This document shows positions 58,641 through 64,000 of a stretch of 64,000 nt of DNA, one piece after another. The notes under the pieces were generated by a model that was not told the DNA's origin, made no database searches, and was given only the letters and a program-made list of their open reading frames with translations. Numbering within the stretch: position 1 is the stretch's first letter; every line of letters begins with the position of its first letter. The stretch comes from Limonium bicolor. Lineage: Eukaryota > Streptophyta > Magnoliopsida > Caryophyllales > Plumbaginaceae. The DNA is taken from assembly GCA_023374045.1 (NCBI GenBank), contig CM041776.1, positions 119,803,000 to 119,866,999 of the forward strand. The letters run 5' to 3'. The position numbers and the translations under genes are program-made.

Positions 58641-59720
58641 ATTTCTTAAGCTGAGTCACATGAAAAACATTGTGTACTTTGCCCAACTCAGCTGGCAAAT
58701 CAAGTCGATATGCCACAAGGCCCACCCGCTCTATGATAGCGTAGGGTCCTACAAATTTCGGGCTTAGCTTGCCCTTTTGCCCAAATCTGAATACACCCTT
58801 CATGGGTGAAACTCGTAGAAATACCTGGTCGCCAACCGCGAACTCAAGGTCTCGTCGCCTCTCATCAGCATATGATTTATGTCTGTCTTGTGCTGCTTTC
58901 ATGTTACTTCTGATTTGTTGTACTTCTGCCTGGACTTGCTCTAAGTACTCAGGCCCAATGATGACGGTCTCACTAGACTCGTCCCAGCACAATGGTGTGC
59001 GACATGGTCTGCCATATAAGGCTTGGAAAGGTGACATCTGTCATAGAGGCGTGATAGTTGTTATTGTATGCAAACTCGATGAGATGTAATCTATCTATCC
59101 AGCTGCCCTGGAAATCCAAGGCACATGCTCGTAGCATATCCTCTAAGGTCTGAATAGGCCTCTCTGACTGACCATCTGTCTGAGGATGAAATGCTGTGCT
59201 AAGCTTCAACTCAGTGCCAAGTGCCTCGCGAGTAGCTCACCAGTATCGTGAGAGAAATCTAGTGTCTCGATCTGAAACAATAGTCTTAGGCACTCCATGA
59301 TGTCTGATAATCTCCTGCTCAAATAGTTCTGCCAACTTTGGCACTTTCCAAGTGTCTTTCATCGGAATAAACCTAGCAACTTAGTCAGTCGATCAACAAC
59401 AACCCAAATCATATTAAGGCCTCCTCTCGTAGTGGTAGTCCCACCACGAAGTCCAATGGAGATATCATAAAACTTCCACTGGAACTGGCATAGACTGTAC
59501 CATACCTCCTGGTCGTCTATGTTCGAATTTCACTTTCTGACAAGTGAGACATCGAATCACATATTCTGTCACTTCACTCTTCATACCACTCCACCAGAAA
59601 TACCTCTTTAGATCTTTGTACATCTTAGCTCCTGGATGGACAGATGTGGAAGAAGTGTGGGACTCTCGAAGAATATGCTCCTTTATATCTGTGCTGTCTC
59701 TGGGAATACACAACATCTGC
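58640..59720 (-). pseudogene. Ty3/gypsy integrase, frameshifted
   Basis: The HHCC zinc-binding region is at about 59690-59525 (HTSSTSVHPG then CLTCQKVK). The catalytic core follows with VVVDRLTK (about 59408), SDRDTRF (about 59255) and TDGQSE (about 59173), giving the D, D and E positions. The C-terminal GPY module is intact near 58790-58650 (GPYAIIERVG, VFHVTQLKKY). Shifts or stops near 59390, 59240 and 59060 break the frame. Integrase would insert the element cDNA. Confidence 0.9.
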
Positions 59721-59884
59721 CCTTCAATCTGATGAGTCCATCATCATGTAACTGGAACTCATATTTTCCACCCTCAAATGTACCGTCAGACAACTTCTGA
59801 CTGATCTCCATCATTCGCTGATCACTTTGTTGTGCTCTACGTATGTCGTCCATAAGACTCTCGAGCTAGCCACAATGGCATTTA

Positions 59885-60550
59885 AGGAATGTGCTCGTCG
59901 ACTCAGTGCGTCTGCTACAACATTAGCTTTCCCTTCTTTGTACTGCAAATCATGTCATAGTCCTTAAGAAATTCAACCCATCTTCTTTGTCTCATGTTTA
60001 ACTCCTTCTGGGTGAATACATACTTCAAACTCTTGTGATCCGAATATACGGTCATCTGGACACCATACAGGTAGTGGCGCCAGATCATCAATGCAAAAAC
60101 AATAGCTCCAACTCTAACTAGTCAGTGTGGGATAGTTTTCCTCATGTTTCTTCAACTGTCGGGAAGCGTAGGCGACTACCTTCCCATTCTGCATGAGTAC
60201 ACACCCTAATCCCCTGCCTGATGCATCACAGTAAACTTCATAACCCTCTGTGCCTTCAGGTATAGTCAAAACTGGTGCTGATGTCAAAGCATTCTTTAAA
60301 AGCTCGAATGAGGTCTCACATTCAGTAGTCCATGTGAAAGGTGCGTCCTTCTTCATTAAGCTGGTCATAGTTTGGCTATTTTGAAGAAGTCTCTGACAAA
60401 CCTTCTGTAGGAGCCTGCTAAACCAAGGAAGCTCCTGATGTCCGTAACTGTCTTTGGCCTAGGCCAAGTGCGAACTGCTTCTATCTTTGCTGGATCCACT
60501 GCGATCCCAGCATCAGAGATAACATGTCCTAAAAAGGAAACTCTATCCAA
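59885..60550 (-). pseudogene. Ty3/gypsy reverse transcriptase end and RNase H, frameshifted
   Basis: The segment begins with the connection region ([32 protein letters not shown]). RNase H follows with its first acidic residue in [13 protein letters not shown] (about 60235), then [20 protein letters not shown] and the end motif [10 protein letters not shown] near 59910. Frame changes occur near 60365, 60115 and 59950. RNase H would remove RNA from the RNA-DNA hybrid during reverse transcription. Confidence 0.9.
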
Positions 60551-61110
60551 CCAAAACTCACATTTGGAGAACTTATCATAAAGCTGGTTCTCCCTTAAGA
60601 TCTCAAGTACGTGTCGGAGTGACTCTCATGCTCTTCCCTAGACTTTGAGTAAATTAGGATGTCATCGATGAAAACAACCACAGTCTTATCCAACTGCTCT
60701 CTGAATAATCTGTTCATCAAATCCATGAAGACTGCAGGTGCATTTGACAAGCCAAAAGACATAACTGTAAACTCATAGTGGCCATACCGTGTTCTGAATG
60801 CTGTCCTTTCTATGTCTTGTTCCCTGATGGGTATCTGATGGTAGCCTGATCTCAAATCGATCTTCGAAAACACTTTTGCTCCTCTCAGCTGATCAAATAA
60901 TCATCAATCCGTGGTAGTGGATATTTTGTTCTTCACCGATACTGCATTAAGCTCTCTGTAATCAATACATAAACGAAGGCTTCCATCCTTCTTCTTCACA
61001 AATAGAACAGGTGCTCCCCAAGGAGATACGCTAGGTCGTATGTATCCCTTGTCCAATAATCTTTCAGCTGCTCCTTCAGCTCAACCATCTCTGTTGGTGC
61101 CATACGGTAC
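60551..61110 (-). pseudogene. Ty3/gypsy reverse transcriptase core, frameshifted
   Basis: KKDGSLR and CIDYREL-type words lie near 60990-60950 in a shifted frame. An open stretch from 60873 follows with [36 protein letters not shown] and the catalytic FIDD (aspartates at about 60666-60661). The core motifs are all present and in order; only frame changes (near 61060, 60910 and 60600) break it. Confidence 0.92.
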
Positions 61111-61800
61111 GGTGCCTTAGCTATGGGACCGGTACCTGGTAGTAATTCGATGGAGAACTCTACCTCTCTAGGTGGCGGTAAGCCTGGAAGCTCCTTTGGA
61201 AAAATATCTGGAAATTCCGACACCACTGGCATAGCTGGATCAAAGTCAGGGTCGTACTCTACATTCTGAACATAGCATAGTATACTTCTTTTCTGCTTCC
61301 TGACGTGCTTGTACATAGACATAGCAGATATAACTTTTACAGACGGTGCTCTAGGGCTCTGACGATAAGATACTGTCACTCCTGATGGGCTCTTAAGTAA
61401 CAGCCTGCGCTCTGCACAAAGAATGCGGCCTCTGTGCCGCCCCAGCCAGTCCATCCCGGCTATAACATCGAATCCTAGACCTCTGAACTCAATAAGGTCC
61501 ATAGGAAATTCTTCCTCCTTAATGCGGATAGTGGCTCCTCTATAAAGACGAGTGCAACTGATCTTCTCCTTAGACGGGAGTGCCACCTTAAAATCAGGTA
61601 ACTCTACAGCGTCTAGCCCCAACTTCCCCGCAAGCGAAGGCGAAACGAAAGTATGTGAGGCTCCGGAGTCAAACATTACTAGTGCATCCACTCCATTAAC
61701 AGGAAAGGTACCAGTGAGGATCGCGCCGCCCTTGCTGGCCTCCTCCTCAGTAAGAATACTTAAGGCACCTTCCGTCTCCTTAGTACAACCTAATAACAGA
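61111..61800 (-). pseudogene. Ty3/gypsy aspartic protease and start of reverse transcriptase
   Basis: A long open frame has EGALSILTEEEASKGGAI, then the protease site VMFDSGASHTFVS (Asp at 61670-61668), DVIAGMDWLGRH and the linker to reverse transcriptase, ending in LPGTGPIAKAPYRMAP (about 61145-61100). The frame itself is unbroken over this domain. DSG in place of DTG is common in plant Ty3/gypsy proteases. It would cleave the gag-pol polyprotein. Upstream it joins the AlkB segment without a gag tail. Confidence 0.9.
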
Positions 61801-61918
61801 ATCTGAGTAAGTACTTTGATATATGATGGGGTCAAAGACTTTCACTTTCATAACATAATGCTTCATTGATGAGATGATCTCTTTTCAGATGTCCAAACAA
61901 TTACAATACTAGTACTTT

Positions 61919-62562
61919 CTAAAAGTCAAACTTAATCTTCCTGGTTTCATGTGAGTGGTGTTTATCACTGTCGAAGGTGCTGTGTTTTAATTTAATCCTT
62001 TTAATTCCATGGTATAGCAAGCCCTTGACTTTCCACCCATTACTAAAACATCTCCTGAACTCAATATGATTTTCTTTGCAAGGTCCACACGCTTCTGCTC
62101 GCCATAAAGGAACTCTGCGTCATCTCCAATTGACAAAGACAATACTGGTATCCCCTGATCGAGGGACCCTTGTGTCTCATCATTGTCCTGATGTAGACCT
62201 AAACGGCCTCCTTCTTCATAGAAGTTGATGATACATAGATCAGCCCTTAGATTGGGAACTGGATCTTCTTCTAGCTGTTGAGCTGTACTAACTGCTTGTT
62301 CCACAATTGGTAAAAATTCTTCTGGGATTTTTGGTACTTGTGCACCATCTCCATTTCTTGTATCTTGGTAGGTCTTTGAGTAAGGATTCCAATCCTTTCC
62401 TAAGCACATCATTTTCAGCTTCATTCTTGATCCTCCTGGAAATTCTGGAGTGTAGAACCCTCCTGGTCCTGCTCCCAATTCTTGACATCTTCTGATGATT
62501 GCAATTTGTGTCTCCGGTGTTAGGTATCCTTTGAGTAATATCAAACTGGTTGGATAACCTTA
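61919..62562 (-). pseudogene. AlkB-like 2-oxoglutarate/Fe(II) dioxygenase domain captured in a retrotransposon
   Basis: A 185-codon open stretch (62544-61987) carries the fold of plant AlkB-homologue proteins, which remove alkyl groups from nucleic-acid bases. In order: ILLKGYLTPETQ, LGAGPGGFYTPEF, LKMMCLGKDWNP, CIINFYEEGGRLGLHQDND, LSIGDDAEFLYG, SGDVLVMGGKSR. The Fe ligands HxD are His 62193-62191 and Asp 62187-62185; the 2-oxoglutarate-contacting NxY (INFY) lies just before. The distal His (YHGI, His codon at 62011-62009) is in another frame, so one shift breaks the end; a short tail then runs to a stop at 61919. A second shift near 62550 separates an upstream piece. No intron interrupts it, whereas plant genes of this type usually have introns (from memory). 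It lies between gag and protease on the same strand. I saw no poly(A) or target duplicate of a LINE-type retrocopy. Confidence 0.85.
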
Positions 62563-62729
62563 CATTGTTCGTTCCCTGGTTCTTGTACTTTGATAATGTT
62601 TTCTCCCAGGGAGGGCGGTGAGGGGATAGGAAAGCATATCTTATAGCTTCCTACGTGGTTTAAATTTTACTAGTGAGTTTTACTAATTCTTCCTACTCAA
62701 TTAGGCAATCAAGGCATGCAAGCACTCAT
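62563..62729 (-). other. Spacer between gag end and AlkB segment
   Basis: About 165 bases with stops in all frames near the gag end. One frame next to the AlkB start (about 62665-62560) stays open and could be further captured sequence. It resembles neither gag nor the protease linker. Confidence 0.5.
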
Positions 62730-63440
62730 TCACATCATCCATTGCTCAATAACAGGTTCACGTGGTTTAGAAATACCTGGGTTGGTAGAAGGACCAGCCT
62801 CATCTGAGCGGTCCATGACATGCAGGGCGGGTCCCGATGCTGGGCCTTTGCCCTTATACCCCTGAGCCTGGTTTGTTGGTGGAGGGCGTGTATCGCTAGC
62901 TCCATTCTTTTGGCCTGTGTTTGGCTTCGCTCCCGGGCGGTAGTTCCTGCTCTCCGGGTTTTCAGATACACTCGAAGGCACGATGCCCGAGTATCTGACA
63001 GTAGCGGCACATGACTTTCTCCCCTTGGCAGTCTACGCCGGGGTGATCCTTTCTGCACTGTTTACAGTTGAACGGCGGACATACTTCTGGCCCGTGTTTG
63101 AGCCATGTCCAGAACCTAATACAATCAAGATTAATTATACCATCCAACGGTACTGAAGTAATCACAAAAGTTTCAAATCTACTGTCTGATTAGAGTGCCT
63201 ACCCTTAGATGGGTAGGTTTTCTGTGAAGTTGCTGCTCCGTGGGTTCCTGACTGGGGGTTCCCAGTAGTTTGGTTCCCCTTCCCTTGATTGGACCCTTGG
63301 CCTTTCTGATAGGTTTGTTCCTCTTATTGGAGTTCCCTTGCTTGGCATCTTCGCCACCAGGTCCGTCCTTCCTCTTTTGGGAGCTCAAAGCATCCCTCCT
63401 CTTACAGTGATCTCCACCACGGAGGCAGCATGATAGCATT
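62730..63440 (-). pseudogene. Ty3/gypsy gag nucleocapsid part with zinc knuckles, frameshifted
   Basis: Basic, K/R/Q-rich stretches (about 63400-63180) lead to a double Cys cluster, CKQCRKDHPGVDC and CRYCQILGHRAFEC (about 63090-62965). The second is a CX2CX4HX4C knuckle that would bind the element RNA. A P/N/G-rich tail then ends EPVIEQWMM and a stop at about 62728. Frame changes occur near 63180 and 62965. In relatives the tail leads straight into protease; here the AlkB segment intervenes. Confidence 0.85.
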
Positions 63441-64000
63441 CCTGAAATCTCAAGGTATTAATCTCCAAATCTCCCATGATGGGGTATAGTATGAAATGAA
63501 ATTTTCAACTGGTTTATGTCTCTCCTGTTTTACCTGCAAACTGGTAGGGATGATTGGTCCCATCCCAAACTGAAGTCGAGGGCTCAGTCCCCCGTAGAAC
63601 CGGTCGACCAACACCTGGTCCGAGTATCCTATACCGGGTAATAGTCGGAGTAGCGAGGTGAACTTCGCATAGTACTCATCCACTGACATCTTTTCCGTCT
63701 GCTCCAGGGCGTCAAGCTCCCTAGTCTTCACCATCCTGGTGTGGGCTGGGTAGTATTTGCCCCTAAGTAGTGCAGTGTAATGTCCCCAAGTAAAAGCTGG
63801 GTCATCCAGGTGGTCGGCTTTTCACCATGTTCCACCAATCTCTAGCTGCATCCTTCAGATAAAAGGCAGCAAGTCTTACTTTTTCCCTAGCTGGGACTGC
63901 AAGCGTCTCGAACGCTGTCTCCATCTCCATGATGTAGGTCTCTAAGTGAGCAGGATCAGTCTGCCCCTTGAATGCAGTCGGCCTTAGATCAGCAAAACTC
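63441..64000 (-). pseudogene. Ty3/gypsy gag capsid part, continues past the window edge
   Basis: From the window end inward: FADLRPTAFKGQTDPAHLE, AARDWWNMVKSRPP, then after a one-base shift near 63820 MSVDEYYAKFTSLLRLLPG and LVDRFYGGLSPRLQFGMG. The DPAxxLE...AxxWW...F...F pattern is the retrotransposon gag capsid domain. The start of gag, the leader and the 5' LTR lie beyond 64000. Confidence 0.9.

Larger units (their letters stand above)
53072..64000 (-). mobile_element. Ty3/gypsy chromovirus (Tekay/Del-like) carrying an AlkB domain, minus strand, 5' end outside the window
   Basis: On the minus strand: gag (from the window edge), AlkB-like domain, protease, reverse transcriptase, RNase H, integrase, degraded chromodomain, 3' untranslated part with tandem repeats and two polypurine tracts, then the 3' LTR (57884-53072). 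Gene order protease-RT-RNase H-integrase marks Ty3/gypsy. A C-terminal chromodomain remnant after the integrase GPY region suggests Tekay/Del. Frames are broken by many single-base shifts, so this copy is inactive as read. It inserted into the Ty1/copia 5' LTR. Confidence 0.9.

Overview
The window is repeat-dense nuclear DNA from a seed plant, most likely a eudicot with a large genome. I cannot name the species. I see no ordinary single-copy host gene, rRNA, tRNA or CRISPR array. Almost all of the 64 kb is a nest of LTR retrotransposons. Coding remnants occur only in the last 15 kb, all on the minus strand.

Layout. (1) 1-14699 is the right-hand part of a giant non-coding plus-strand element of Tat/Ogre type. 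It has the end of the 5' LTR (1-1554), a primer site, a gene-free internal region with a 24-copy tandem array, and a complete 3' LTR of about 5.86 kb (8841-14699). (2) 14700-15030 is the end of another LTR, into which element 1 appears to have inserted. (3) 15031-40281 is a minus-strand non-coding element of Tekay/Del-like ancestry. Its 5' LTR is split by (4), a complete plus-strand relative at 23958-38579. Element 4 has paired 4.35-kb LTRs, the target duplication TACCC on both sides and a gene-free 5.9-kb interior, which itself holds a 190-bp TRIM-type solo LTR. (5) 40282-43241 is TE-poor DNA with a 0.5-kb palindromic MITE. (6) 43242-53071 is a decayed minus-strand Ty1/copia (Sirevirus-like) element. 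A 4.38-kb solo LTR of the Tekay-like group, with target duplication GTCAA, is inserted in it. (7) From 53072 to the window end there is a minus-strand Ty3/gypsy chromovirus. Its genes read gag, AlkB-like domain, protease, reverse transcriptase, RNase H, integrase and degraded chromodomain, and they are followed by its 3' LTR. Element 7 interrupts the 5' LTR of element 6.

Main points. A nearly complete AlkB-type 2-oxoglutarate/Fe(II) dioxygenase domain sits between gag and protease of element 7 in an intron-free stretch, which looks like capture of a host gene by a retrotransposon. The Tekay-like elements also share structured nucleic-acid features. These are a primer site inside a hairpin, hairpins directly upstream of each polypurine tract, a conserved double hairpin in the LTR, and LTR arrays of 3, 4 or 6 palindromes at about 73-bp spacing whose stem sequence differs between subfamilies. 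Paired LTR copies differ more by single-base indels than by substitutions, so some frameshifts in the coding remnants may be assembly errors.

No alignments or database searches were run. Family names rest on motifs read by eye.
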